NCBI GenBank assembly: GCA_016125085.1
Contig: WGMM01000002.1
Coordinates: 186,001 to 250,000, forward strand
Origin: a bacterium
GTDB taxonomy: Bacteria > Planctomycetota > Planctomycetia > Isosphaerales > Isosphaeraceae
DNA length: 64,000 bases
Direction: 5' to 3'
The notes below the pieces were generated by a model, which saw only the letters and a list, made by a program, of their open reading frames with translations, was not told the origin of the DNA and searched no databases. Positions 9,258-17,892 of the stretch are shown here, piece by piece (positions within the stretch are counted from its first letter, which is position 1; every line of letters begins with the position of its first letter). Position numbers and translations under genes: made by a program.

Positions 9258-9914
9258 ATGGCAACCGCTTTAATCATGCTGGGCACGATCGTCGATGCAG
9301 CCACCGTGAAGGCCGATCTCGAAAAAACGATCGCCTCGCGGAAACTCGAATATCCAGGATCATACACGGAATGCGTTTCTTACGCATTCGAAGAACCCGC
9401 GAAGCAGAAGGCTCTCGTTCTGCCGCAAGGTACGGTGATCAAGGGCGACCTGCTCCTTGACTGGTCGAAGGCCTTCAGCGAGAAAAACATCGTGGCCATC
9501 GTGGCCGAGGGGGACCTGACGATCGAAGGCGCCCTGATTAACGAAAATCTGGACGGCGGACCATTCCTGTTCGTCAAGGGTGACTTGAAAGCGAAACGCA
9601 TCGACAAAGGCGGCGCGTACGTCATCGTTCTGGGCGATGTCCAAGCTTCAGGCCCGGTGCTTTGCGAATACAATCACGGCGGCCTCAGGGTCGCCGGCGA
9701 TTTGAAGTCCGAATGGCTGCTGAACGTCGACCACGATGTGATCGTGTTCGGCAAAACGCACGGGGGCAGCCTGAACGGCGACGAAGACGACTTGCGCGAA
9801 TCGCTCGTGCCCGAAGTCTTCGCCGACGACGATCCTGATACGATCTGGCCCGAGTGCGACATCATCCGCAAGCGCATCGCAGCGGGGATGCCGGTGTTGA
9901 AAAAGAAAACGTGA
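9258..9914 (+). CDS. Bactofilin-like (polymer-forming) beta-repeat protein
   Basis: A 218-aa protein without signal peptide or membrane helix. Five strands share a V-x-GDL/V pattern (VIKGDLLL, VAEGDLTI, VKGDLKAK, VLGDVQAS, VAGDLKSE) in residues 58-155. That is the kind of repeat that builds the right-handed beta-helix of bactofilin-type cytoskeletal proteins. The N-terminal 50 residues are helical and the tail is acidic then basic. The frame is open far upstream through the antiporter gene, but that part is an out-of-frame shadow; ATG 9258 begins a normal sequence. I do not recognise a named family with certainty, and polymer formation is inferred from the repeats. Confidence 0.6.
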   Translation: MATALIMLGTIVDAATVKADLEKTIASRKLEYPGSYTECVSYAFEEPAKQKALVLPQGTVIKGDLLLDWSKAFSEKNIVAIVAEGDLTIEGALINENLDGGPFLFVKGDLKAKRIDKGGAYVIVLGDVQASGPVLCEYNHGGLRVAGDLKSEWLLNVDHDVIVFGKTHGGSLNGDEDDLRESLVPEVFADDDPDTIWPECDIIRKRIAAGMPVLKKKT

Positions 9915-10089
9915 TATCCCGACAAATCCGGCCTTCCGCGAAGATCGCGTTTCCCGGGAACCGATAGCAAGGGCTTTGACGCATCGGTTACCATCTGTGC
10001 GTCAAATGCCTTGTCTGGTTCGAATTCGGAAATCGTCGCGAATTCGTTCCCGCCGCTATTCGAGAATACAACCGACCGGACTCCCAGCC

Positions 10090-11268
10090 ATGCCGAAGCC
10101 TCAACGTCGTGAATTCCTGCTCGGTGCCGCCGGTCTTTCCGCGGTACCGTTTCTGGGCGACACCGCCACGGTTCAGGGCGGCGATGTCAGCTTTCAGAAC
10201 AACGTGCCCGATCCGGCCGTTTCGGGCAAAGAACTGCCGACATTCAAATATGCGCTCGAGAAGTCGACGGGCAAGGTGATGCGATCAAGCTACGGCAAGG
10301 AGGCTACCGTCACCCAGCTCCCGATTTCGAAAGGCATCGCGGGCGTATCGATGAAAATCGAGCCCGGCGGCATGCGCGAAATGCACTGGCATGCCACTGC
10401 GGCCGAATGGGCCTTCGTCATTTCAGGCCGCGTGCGGACGACCGTCATCGACCCGGAAGGCTCCGCCGAAACGAACGATTTCGAACCTGGCGATATCTGG
10501 TATTTCCCTCGTGGGCATGGCCACATGCTCCAGTGCCTGGGCAACGAGCCATGTCATTTCATTCTGATTTTCGATAACGGATACTTTTCCGAATTCGGTA
10601 CGTTCAGCGTGACCGACTGGATCGGCCACGCGCCGAAAGAGCTTCTCGCGAAAAACTTCGGCCTGCCTGAAGCCGCTTTCGAATCGTTCCCGAAGGATGA
10701 GGTCTATTTCGCCTTCGGTCCGGTTCCGCCCGAACCGGCGAAGCCGCCGCTTCAGGGCCTGAAACCGCCGCCGCTCACGCACAAATACCGTCTGCTGGCC
10801 CAGCCGCCGCATCGCACGTTCGAAGGGGGCCGGGAATGGCGGGTCGATTCTTCAAGCTTCCCGATTTCGAAAACGATCACGGGGGTCGTTCTGGACCTCG
10901 ACGCCGGTGCCCTGCGTGAACTGCACTGGCACCCGACGGCCGATGAGTGGCAATATGTCATTTCCGGCTCGGTCAGCGTCACCATGTTCGGCTCGCACGG
11001 GCGTTATCGCGTCGAGTCGCTCGAAGCCGGCGATGTCGGCTATGTGCCGCAGGGCTATGGGCATTCGATCGAAAACACTGGTCCGGGGCCTGCACGCATT
11101 CTCATCGGTTTCAATACGGGCATTTATCAGAATATCGACCTGTCGCAATGGATCGCCGGCAACCCGGCCGACGTTCTGGCGACGAATTTCAGCCAGCCCG
11201 CGGCCCTGTTCGAAAAGTTCCCGAAAAAAGATGTCTTTCTCACGGACCGTGATGGGCCGAACGGTTGA
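10090..11268 (+). CDS. Tat-exported bicupin, oxalate decarboxylase-like
   Basis: Oxalate decarboxylases use two Mn-binding cupins to convert oxalate to formate and CO2. This 392-aa protein has both sites: H99, H101, E106 and H145 in cupin 1 (HWHATAAEW, RGHGH) and H279, H281, E286 and H325 in cupin 2 (HWHPTADEW, YGHS). After cupin 1 the stretch FDNGYFSEFGTFSVTDW matches the active-site lid of Bacillus OxdC, where the SENST loop carries the catalytic Glu; here it reads SEFGT, so the Glu is kept. The N-terminus RREFLLGAAGLSA is a twin-arginine signal, implying folded, metal-loaded export. The start ATG 10090 places the RR pair at residues 6-7. Decarboxylase rather than oxidase activity is inference. 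Confidence 0.85.
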   Translation: MPKPQRREFLLGAAGLSAVPFLGDTATVQGGDVSFQNNVPDPAVSGKELPTFKYALEKSTGKVMRSSYGKEATVTQLPISKGIAGVSMKIEPGGMREMHWHATAAEWAFVISGRVRTTVIDPEGSAETNDFEPGDIWYFPRGHGHMLQCLGNEPCHFILIFDNGYFSEFGTFSVTDWIGHAPKELLAKNFGLPEAAFESFPKDEVYFAFGPVPPEPAKPPLQGLKPPPLTHKYRLLAQPPHRTFEGGREWRVDSSSFPISKTITGVVLDLDAGALRELHWHPTADEWQYVISGSVSVTMFGSHGRYRVESLEAGDVGYVPQGYGHSIENTGPGPARILIGFNTGIYQNIDLSQWIAGNPADVLATNFSQPAALFEKFPKKDVFLTDRDGPNG

Positions 11269-11473
11269 CGAACCGGACTTTCCATGAGTTCGGAGCGTCG
11301 CTCGTGTTCCCGGACAATCATTTTGCGCCGAATCTCCGTTCAGCACGATTGACCCGGCATGCCGACACAGTCATGCTTAACGGACCAGGCGCGTAAGGCA
11401 AGGCCTTCAGACGAGATCCGCAACAGCGGCGATCCTGGAACCCCGGCAAAATGCAAGTATCAGGGCACCGATC

Positions 11474-12787
11474 ATGAAACCTTCGAGCATCGCCACGCTT
11501 TTGCTCATTACCGGATGTCTGGCCTCAGCCCGACTTGCATTTTCACAGGATAAGCGTGTGGCGGAGGGCGACGTGGCGATGAGCTATCCGATCCTCAATG
11601 CCACGCAATTATCACCGATTCGGGTCGAAGAAATCGACGTGGCAGCCGGCAAAGCGAAATTGACGTTCGACCCGAATCTCGGCGTCCTGGTGATCATCCC
11701 TCGCGGAGAGACTCTGCTGCTGGCGCAGGATGCGGATTCAAAAAGGATCACGCGGGCGATCCGGGCGAACGTGACGGAAATGCTGGAGAAGGGCGAGGCG
11801 ATCGTCACCTTCGGTCCTGAAGCGGCGAACGTCATTCGGTCGGGGCCGGTTCTGCTGGTCTATCCGTTCGAAGGGCTGGCGGAAATCGGTTCGAAACCTG
11901 TGTTTCCGGTTTCGTCCCGCAAATTCCGCCAACTTCCGGAAGTGATTCCGATGGCAGCGGGCAATGCCGGGGATGGCAGAAATGCGATCGCGGCCGTCCG
12001 CGAAGCCACGTATTTCGCCCAATCTGTGATCAATATGAAGCAGATTATGCTTGCATTACATAATTTCGAAAGTGTATACGGCTTCTTTCCTCCAGCCGTT
12101 ATCTACGGCCCGGACGGCAAACCATGGCATTCGTGGCGGACGCTGATATTGCCGTTTCTCGGGGAGAACAAGCTTTACGGACGCTACGATTTTTCGCAGC
12201 CCTGGGATTCGCCGAAGAACAAGGCCGTGGTCGAAACGGTGGTACCTGTTTATCAGGAACCCGTTTACGGCAAGTCGGGGCTTCCCGTGACGCATTATGC
12301 CGCGATCGTCGGCGAAAAGGCTGCGTTTCGGCCAGACGGGGCGAAAATTACCGATACGGCCCGGCCGATGGACATCAACATGGAGCTGGGTGCACGCTCG
12401 CTGGCGGAGATCACCGACGGGACTTCGAACACGATCATGCTTGCACCAGTGTCGCCTGATCGGAAAATCCCCTGGGCGAAGCCTGAGGACATCGTCTTCA
12501 ACGCCGATTTTCCGGATCTCGGCGCACCTGAAGGCATCGCTATGCCCTACGGAAAGGTCGAGGAGAAGAACCGCAGGGCCCCGGTAGCCCGCGCGGACGG
12601 CTCGGTATTCGCGCTTCCGCAGGAGACTCCGAAGGATACGGTGCGTGCGATCATCACGATCGCTGGCGGCGAAATTATCGATCAGCGCGGGCTCAGCTCC
12701 ATGCCGAACCAGAATCCCGCGCCGAAATTCCCGCTTTTCAAGATCGTCCGCAAACCGGACGGGTCCGTCACAGGCTCGTTCGATTGA
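11474..12787 (+). CDS. DUF1559-domain secreted protein
   Basis: DUF1559 proteins are a planctomycete-expanded family, usually with a type IV prepilin N-terminus. This 437-aa member has the diagnostic block MKQIMLALHNFESVYGFFPPA (from about residue 185), then WHSWRTLILPFLGE and a C-terminal SLAEITDGTSNTIML. Instead of a prepilin leader it begins with an ordinary signal peptide (LLLITGCLASARLAFSQ), and about 150 residues of extra N-terminal sequence with a beta-rich FDPNLGVLVIIPRGE segment precede the domain. Role unknown; periplasmic or surface location is inferred. It stands alone, with hypothetical genes downstream. Confidence 0.85.
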   Translation: MKPSSIATLLLITGCLASARLAFSQDKRVAEGDVAMSYPILNATQLSPIRVEEIDVAAGKAKLTFDPNLGVLVIIPRGETLLLAQDADSKRITRAIRANVTEMLEKGEAIVTFGPEAANVIRSGPVLLVYPFEGLAEIGSKPVFPVSSRKFRQLPEVIPMAAGNAGDGRNAIAAVREATYFAQSVINMKQIMLALHNFESVYGFFPPAVIYGPDGKPWHSWRTLILPFLGENKLYGRYDFSQPWDSPKNKAVVETVVPVYQEPVYGKSGLPVTHYAAIVGEKAAFRPDGAKITDTARPMDINMELGARSLAEITDGTSNTIMLAPVSPDRKIPWAKPEDIVFNADFPDLGAPEGIAMPYGKVEEKNRRAPVARADGSVFALPQETPKDTVRAIITIAGGEIIDQRGLSSMPNQNPAPKFPLFKIVRKPDGSVTGSFD

Positions 12788-12842
12788 AGTCGAAATTGCC
12801 AGGGTTCGAATGCGACCTGAAAGCGAGAGAGCGTGAGAGTCG

Positions 12843-13574
12843 ATGCCGATGGAAACGAAATCCGACGCTCGGCCCCTGGAAGACGACACCGGGAGATCGA
12901 CGCGAGACTTTCCTCTGCCGCTACCTGGAGGGGAAGGATTCGGAGTCATCGGGATTTCGTTCCTGCTGGCGACTTTCCTGTTGGCGGTGTCGAATCTGAC
13001 GATTTTCGAACCGGCCGGGAGGCTTCCGAAAATCTCGAGCGCGCTGTGGATATCGATGTTGATGTTCATGCTCGTCATGGATATTCATATCGCGGGCGGA
13101 ATCGCATTTTGGGCGAAATGTCAAGTCGCACGATTCGCGAAGGTTCACTGGGTACGTATCGTTCGGAACGATCCGTGGCCCTCGACGATTTCGATCGGCT
13201 TCGAACTGTTCGGACGCGATTTCGACCGGTTTCGGATCGCATTGCCGGACATCACGAAGATTGACTGGACATCCGGACAGGCAACGGAACTGGCGGGGCG
13301 CGACATGAATGACTGGCACGTTGCCTTGTGGTATCGCAAGAAACGCAGGTCGGGAAATGCGATTCGATCCGCCGACGAACCATGCGATCTCGTGCTGATC
13401 GGACCTCAAGGCACGAAGGAGGAAACGGCCGAACTCGGCGAGCGGTTGGTCAGGTTCCTGGTCGAATCCGGAGTCGACCTGATTCAGGTTTCCGAAGCTG
13501 AATATCGGCGAAATTCGAGCGAAGTACTTGTGAAGTTTCAGCATCGGCTTCACGACGAGTCTGTCGGCACGTGA
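12843..13574 (+). CDS. Hypothetical membrane protein, two TM helices
   Basis: No family recognised. Of 243 residues, two strongly hydrophobic segments lie at about 35-53 (GISFLLATFLLAVSNLTIF) and 66-90 (SSALWISMLMFMLVMDIHIAGG). A soluble C-terminal domain of about 150 residues with alternating beta/alpha character follows (IRIVRNDPWPSTIS, CDLVLIGPQG, LVRFLVESGVDLIQV). The start is uncertain: the stretch at residues 23-37 coincides with a repeat-like DNA segment (12909-12953) whose translation resembles dispersed non-coding repeats, so the first residues may not be genuine. The next two small genes on the same strand may be co-transcribed. Confidence 0.5.
   Translation: MPMETKSDARPLEDDTGRSTRDFPLPLPGGEGFGVIGISFLLATFLLAVSNLTIFEPAGRLPKISSALWISMLMFMLVMDIHIAGGIAFWAKCQVARFAKVHWVRIVRNDPWPSTISIGFELFGRDFDRFRIALPDITKIDWTSGQATELAGRDMNDWHVALWYRKKRRSGNAIRSADEPCDLVLIGPQGTKEETAELGERLVRFLVESGVDLIQVSEAEYRRNSSEVLVKFQHRLHDESVGT
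12909..12953. repeat. REP-like GGEG-coding repeat fragment
   Basis: The segment TTTCCTCTGCCGCTACCTGGAGGGGAAGG... has the C-rich-then-G-rich layout of the dispersed repeats whose plus-strand translation reads PLPPGGEG(L/F)GV and whose minus strand reads PSPPGSGRGK. The minus strand here indeed reads NPSPPGSGRGKS. One copy only is visible in the window, so repeat status rests on resemblance. Confidence 0.4.
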
Positions 13575-13622
13575 TCCCGATACTGGCGTTCCGTTCGCGA
13601 ATTTCCTTCACGGAGAACGATT

Positions 13623-13928
13623 ATGGCAGGAACGACATCCCCCGTACCGGCGATCCTGATCGCCCGCAAACGACGGAAAATTATCGAAGCGTTTCGCGCG
13701 GCCGGAGCCGATCGCAAGGAGAAGGCGGTTACGCTTGACAGCATCGGCTTGCCGAAGAGTAATCTAGTGCGATTGATGACGCTCAAAGGTGCACTCGTGG
13801 AAGTCGCCCCAGGACAGTATTATCTGGACGAAGCACGAGAGGCGGAATTGTCGAGGTTTCGCCACACGATCATGATCGCCCTGGCGATTCTGCCGCTGGC
13901 GATTTATGCCATCACCCGGCTGCTTTGA
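13623..13928 (+). CDS. Small tail-anchored hypothetical protein
   Basis: A 101-aa protein with a basic N-terminal half (ARKRRKIIEAFRAAGADRKEKAV), a short winged-helix-like stretch (LDSIGLPKSNLVRLMTLKGALVEVAPGQYYL) and one C-terminal hydrophobic helix (about 82-99), so it probably sits in the membrane by its tail. An AACGGAGAA-like site (ACGGAGAACGATT) lies 7-13 bases before ATG 13623, supporting translation. The middle resembles DNA-binding folds only loosely. Function unknown. Confidence 0.6.
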   Translation: MAGTTSPVPAILIARKRRKIIEAFRAAGADRKEKAVTLDSIGLPKSNLVRLMTLKGALVEVAPGQYYLDEAREAELSRFRHTIMIALAILPLAIYAITRLL

Positions 13929-13979
13929 TGCCGGAACGGATTCGATCCACGTCACCCATTCGAAATCGGACTACGCACG

Positions 13980-15050
13980 ATGGCAGGGTCTGGACAACGA
14001 CTTGTCGTACTCTTCGACGGCACGTGGAACGATCACCACAAGGAAACGAACGTCTATCGAATGGCCCGGAGCATCCGGGATTTCGACGGCGGCACGCAGC
14101 AGCATTTTTTCTACGACCCTGGTGTCGGCACTTCGAAATTCGAACGGCTGCCGGGTGGCCTTTTCGGCTATGGCCTGAGCCGGAACCTGCAGGAAGGTTA
14201 CGACTGGCTGGCACGGCGATATCGTGAAGGCGACGAAATCTACGTTTTCGGATTCAGCCGCGGGGCCTATACGGCGCGCAGCCTGGTGGGCATGATCCGC
14301 AAATGCGGCCTGATTCATATCGTGACTCCGGCCCTGCTGCAGGAAGCCGAAAAGCTGTACCGGTCGGACTTCCATCCGGACGACGAACCTTGCCGCAAGT
14401 TCCGCGACCATTTTTCGGCCGAGGTCAAAGTACGCATGATCGGCGTGTGGGACACGGTCGGCGCTCTGGGTATCCCGCACACGAGTTTCTCGGTAAGCGG
14501 GAAATACAAATTTCATGACACGCAGCTTTCCGGCATCGTCGAGAACGCGTATCAGGCACTGGCGCTGGACGAACATCGCGCGGCCTACGACGCCGTACTC
14601 TGGACAGGCAAGGAGAAGCCGGGGCAGCAGGTGGAGCAGCTCTGGTTCGTCGGGGCACATGCCAATATCGGCGGCGGATACCCTGAAGACCCGCTGGCTC
14701 GCATTTCGTTCGACTGGATGCAGCAGAAGGCCGAGGATGCCGGATTGAAACTGCGCCGGACGCCGGTTCCGCCGGACGCTTTTCTGGCGAAGCCACGCGA
14801 CCCCTTCGCGGAGATGTTTCACGGCGGATACGCACTGGCCAGCAGGATCTTTCGCAAGGGCGACGGCCGCCATTACCGGAATTTCGGCCGAAACGCGCAG
14901 AGCAGCGTCGAAGGTGACGGCAAGCCGTACGAGCCGGCAGTGAATGTGGGGATTCACCCGTCAGTGAACGATCGGATGGCGGCGGACAGTTCCTATCGAC
15001 CACCGACTCTGGCGAACGCCGGACTGATTCCAGGCACCGACCTGAAGTAG
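13980..15050 (+). CDS. DUF2235 alpha/beta hydrolase (Tle1-like phospholipase fold)
   Basis: DUF2235 includes type VI secretion phospholipase effectors of the Tle1 group and many uncharacterised cytosolic hydrolases. The 356-aa protein shows the family opening LVVLFDGTWND (residues 8-18), the DPGVGT block (46-51), the nucleophile elbow GFSRGAYTAR with S93, and the late block LWFVGAHANIGGGY, which supplies the catalytic His/Asp region. There is no signal peptide and no VgrG, PAAR or immunity gene next to it, so an effector role is not supported. The product is a predicted serine esterase or lipase of unknown substrate. Confidence 0.85.
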   Translation: MAGSGQRLVVLFDGTWNDHHKETNVYRMARSIRDFDGGTQQHFFYDPGVGTSKFERLPGGLFGYGLSRNLQEGYDWLARRYREGDEIYVFGFSRGAYTARSLVGMIRKCGLIHIVTPALLQEAEKLYRSDFHPDDEPCRKFRDHFSAEVKVRMIGVWDTVGALGIPHTSFSVSGKYKFHDTQLSGIVENAYQALALDEHRAAYDAVLWTGKEKPGQQVEQLWFVGAHANIGGGYPEDPLARISFDWMQQKAEDAGLKLRRTPVPPDAFLAKPRDPFAEMFHGGYALASRIFRKGDGRHYRNFGRNAQSSVEGDGKPYEPAVNVGIHPSVNDRMAADSSYRPPTLANAGLIPGTDLK

Positions 15051-15178
15051 AATCATGAACCGGCTCGGGTTTTCTGTTGATTCGGAACCTGGCAGGGTTT
15101 AATTTCGAGGTACGGCATTCCCGCCCGGCCTGGATCGATGACCGATCGATCGACAAACCCGACTTCGGACCCCGCCTT

Positions 15179-16510
15179 ATGCGAATCGCCCGCCCCCTCC
15201 ACTTCGCGTCGCTTTCGATCATCTTTTTCTCTGCCGCATTGCGTGCCGATGAATCGAAGCCGGTTTCGAATCTGAAAGTCGGCGTGGCCAAAGTCGTGAT
15301 CACGCCGCCTGATTCGGCACCGACCGTGGGCCACCCCCGGCCGACGAAAGGCGCACGCGACCCGTTGCGTGCCGGCGTGCTGATTTTGGACGACGGCAAA
15401 ACCCGGGCCGCAATCGCTACGTTCGACCTGGTCGACGCCTTCGACTCGCTCGTGAAACGCACGCGGGCGGCCATCGCCGAAAAGGCCGGCGTGCCGCCCG
15501 AAAACATTCTGGTGAATGCGTCGCACAATCACTCGGGGTCCGACTTCGACAAGAATCCGGAATGGGCCGACGACGTGATCGCCAAAATCGCGAAAGCGGC
15601 ATCGGAAGCATCAGCGAACATGAAGCCGGTGACGGTCGGTTATGGCGTGGATCACATCGGTTTCAGCATCAACCGGCGGAAGGTCATAAACGGCCGGGCC
15701 GTCGTGAGGCTCAATCCGGAAGGGCCGAACGACCAGCGAGTGAAAGTGCTGAGGTTCGACGACGGCGAGTCGCTCACGCCCGTGGCTGTGCTCATGCACG
15801 CGATCTGCCACCCCTGCTTTTTCACATGGGGCGATAACGCCACCGAGCCGCACCCGAACGGCTTTCCGATGAAGAGCGCCGACTTCCCGGGCGAGGCCCA
15901 GACGTTCATCGAAAAGGCCTATGACAACGGCACGAAAGTGATGTTCCTGCAGGGCTGCGCTGGCGACATCCGGCCGAATCTGCCTGGCGACCCGTACCGA
16001 TGCGCCGACGAAGCCGACATCCAGTGGGCCGGCCGCGACCTGGGCGGTGCGGTGCTCAAGGCACTGGCGAAATCGATGATCCGCGAGGAACGATCGAAGC
16101 GACAAACACACTACAAGCTGAAAGTCGCGTCCGAACGGATCGCATTGCCCACGAAGGACGGCGGCAAAATCGAAGTCGAGCTGATGGCGATGAAGATCGG
16201 TCCGTATCTGCTGCTGGCAATGCCGGGCGAGCCGATGGTCGAATATGGCCTGAAGCTTGAAGAGGCGATCGCGGACAGAGCCGTACCGATCGTTCTGGGT
16301 TATTCGAACGGCAAGCTCGGGTATATCGCCACGGCGGCGGCGCATTCGGTCGGCGGTTACGAACCGACGCAATCGCCGGTGACGCCGGAAGCCGAAGAGA
16401 TTCTGCTGAGGGGCCTGAACAGGATGGCCGACCGCGTCGTCGGCGACGTATTCGAGACGTTCAACAAGCACCCGGCCGAGGTGAAAATGCGAGTCGAGAA
16501 AGAACGTTGA
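15179..16510 (+). CDS. Secreted neutral/alkaline ceramidase-like amidase
   Basis: The 443-aa protein has a signal peptide (residues 1-22) followed by a start typical of the neutral ceramidase N-terminal domain: VGVAKVVITPPDSAP, where ITP is characteristic. Zinc ligands are expected in VNASHNHSG (H116, H118) and in the later HAICHPCFF block. The conserved FLQGCAGDIRPN segment follows. Planctomycete genomes carry many such proteins; most are untested and the true substrate may not be ceramide. The chosen ATG 15179 gives the signal peptide directly; the frame's upstream ATG at 15077 would add 34 polar residues. Confidence 0.83.
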   Translation: MRIARPLHFASLSIIFFSAALRADESKPVSNLKVGVAKVVITPPDSAPTVGHPRPTKGARDPLRAGVLILDDGKTRAAIATFDLVDAFDSLVKRTRAAIAEKAGVPPENILVNASHNHSGSDFDKNPEWADDVIAKIAKAASEASANMKPVTVGYGVDHIGFSINRRKVINGRAVVRLNPEGPNDQRVKVLRFDDGESLTPVAVLMHAICHPCFFTWGDNATEPHPNGFPMKSADFPGEAQTFIEKAYDNGTKVMFLQGCAGDIRPNLPGDPYRCADEADIQWAGRDLGGAVLKALAKSMIREERSKRQTHYKLKVASERIALPTKDGGKIEVELMAMKIGPYLLLAMPGEPMVEYGLKLEEAIADRAVPIVLGYSNGKLGYIATAAAHSVGGYEPTQSPVTPEAEEILLRGLNRMADRVVGDVFETFNKHPAEVKMRVEKER

Positions 16511-16517
16511 GAGGTCG

Positions 16518-16538
16518 CTGGCGGGATTTTCCCGCCAG
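16518..16538. terminator. Hairpin between convergent genes
   Basis: A perfect 9-bp stem CTGGCGGGA/TCCCGCCAG with a TTT loop lies 7 bp past the plus-strand stop at 16510 and 19 bp before the end of the convergent DUF2177 gene. It has no strong T tract, so it may act as a weak bidirectional terminator. Confidence 0.5.
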
Positions 16539-16556
16539 GGTTCTCGCCTGAGCGGC

Positions 16557-16964
16557 TCAGGAAATCCCCAACCACTTGCCGGCCTGGAACGCCACGAAGC
16601 TGACGGCCGTTGTCAGGGCCATGCCCCAGGCCAGGTCGACCATGGTCACGATCGGCGGCCAGTCTTTGACGGTCGCATGATTGGTCAGGTCGTATGTGGC
16701 GTATGTGACGAGGCCGAACAGGGCAGCCCGGCCCAGGGTAAATTTCAGCGAATCGGCCTTCAGCCCGGGCTGAACGACGAAAACGACGACGCCGAGGATA
16801 AAGATCAGATAGAAAGCGAACGCGGCCAGCCAGTTCGGCTTCGGGGCGAGCAGAAAGCCCAGATGTCGAGCGTAGAACTTACGCGCGACCAGGCCGAGCC
16901 AGACGGCATCGATCGCCAGAAATGCGCCGAAGGTCGCGAGATAGAGCTTGATGAAGCCTGCCAT
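16557..16964 (-). CDS. DUF2177 family membrane protein
   Basis: The 135-aa protein has four predicted helices with the family's pattern: AIDAVWLGLVARKFY in the first helix region, then LAAFAFYLIFILGVVVFVV, a third helix ALFGLVTYATYDLTNHATVKDWP, and a fourth from VTMVDLAWGMALTTAVSF. The YATYDLTNHA and D-x-AWG motifs are the recognisable part. Start ATG 16964 (MAGFIKLYLAT) fits the family; 18 upstream codons in frame are polar. Function of DUF2177 is unknown. Confidence 0.85.
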   Translation of the reverse strand: MAGFIKLYLATFGAFLAIDAVWLGLVARKFYARHLGFLLAPKPNWLAAFAFYLIFILGVVVFVVQPGLKADSLKFTLGRAALFGLVTYATYDLTNHATVKDWPPIVTMVDLAWGMALTTAVSFVAFQAGKWLGIS

Positions 16965-17087
16965 GAAGCGAGTTCCTGACGACCGATAGCACTGCGCTGG
17001 AATCACTACGCTTCTCATGATTTACGACGAATCGGCGATTCGTAAAGACCCTGTGGCTCATGACCGGGCAAAAAACTGCGGGGATCT

Positions 17088-17720
17088 TCAAGCCGCGCCC
17101 GTCTTCTCGACCCGATAGGTGAGCTGAACGAATCCGAATTCGAAAACGCGACTGGCTTCGAGAGAAAGTCGCACGTCGGCCGTCAGGGGGCCGAACAGCG
17201 GCAACCCGCTGCCGAGAAGGATCGGAATGAGGGTAACGGTCAATTTGTCGATCGCACCGGTCTCGAGAAACGATCCGATCGTTCGGCCGCCGTCGACGTA
17301 GACGTGCCGGAATCCCTCGGCGGCGATGCGCTGCAGCAATTCATCAGGGGGTGAGTCTGCGAACTGGACAGTTTCCGGCAGTTCGGCGGATGTTTCGAAA
17401 GGGTTTCGCGTCAGGACGTAAACCGGGCGATCGCCTTAGGGCCAGTGGCCGAAGGTGAGGACTTTTTCGAACGTGGATCGGCCCATGACAATCGCATCGA
17501 CCGTCGAAAGGAACGCCGCGAAGCCGCAATCCTCGTCGGGCGGTACCAGGGCATTCGCTTCGTCGAGCCAATCGAGTTCGCCATCAGGGCGCGCAATGAA
17601 ACCGTCAAGGCTCGCGGCGACGAAAACCGAGCACCTCGACACCATGCGATCGCTCCTTGCGCTCGTGTGAGTTTCGCGATCCGGATCGGTCGATCGGGCT
17701 TCCGCAGTATTGGTCGACAT
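17088..17720 (-). pseudogene. Dihydrofolate-reductase/RibD-C family gene with one nonsense codon
   Basis: The minus strand begins like a YyaP/DfrA-type reductase: SVFVAASLDGFIARPDGELDWL, then VDAIVMGRSTFEKVLTFGHWP. It stops at TAA (17438-17436) exactly where relatives have Tyr in a WPYG-like motif. In the same frame it continues without a further stop through GDRPVYVLTRN, the FRHVYVDGGRTIGSFL nucleotide-binding block and TLIPILLGSGLPLF to a stop at 17088. A single base change from TAC/TAT would explain it. The start (ATG 17720, GGGAG 8 bases upstream) is a guess; ATG 17645 is the alternative. Sequencing error or stop readthrough cannot be excluded. Confidence 0.82.
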
Positions 17721-17892
17721 ACCGTCACTCCCTTCGAACATCGTTCGCCGGGTACACTCCTCGCGACGCTTTGTGACGCTCGAACCGCTCGGAGGCAAAC
17801 GAACCTTAACCCGTACGGCCTGGCGAAGGCTCTGTGACTCGAAAACCGCGAGAATTTGCAACGCTTCTCATAAGCATTTATTGAACAACCAC

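Noticed and set aside
10010..10040. GGTTCGAATTC as a tRNA T-loop
   Set aside because: No pairing stems or acceptor arm around it; TTCGAA is simply a frequent word here.
13980..15050. DUF2235 protein as a type VI effector
   Set aside because: No VgrG, PAAR, adaptor or immunity gene nearby.
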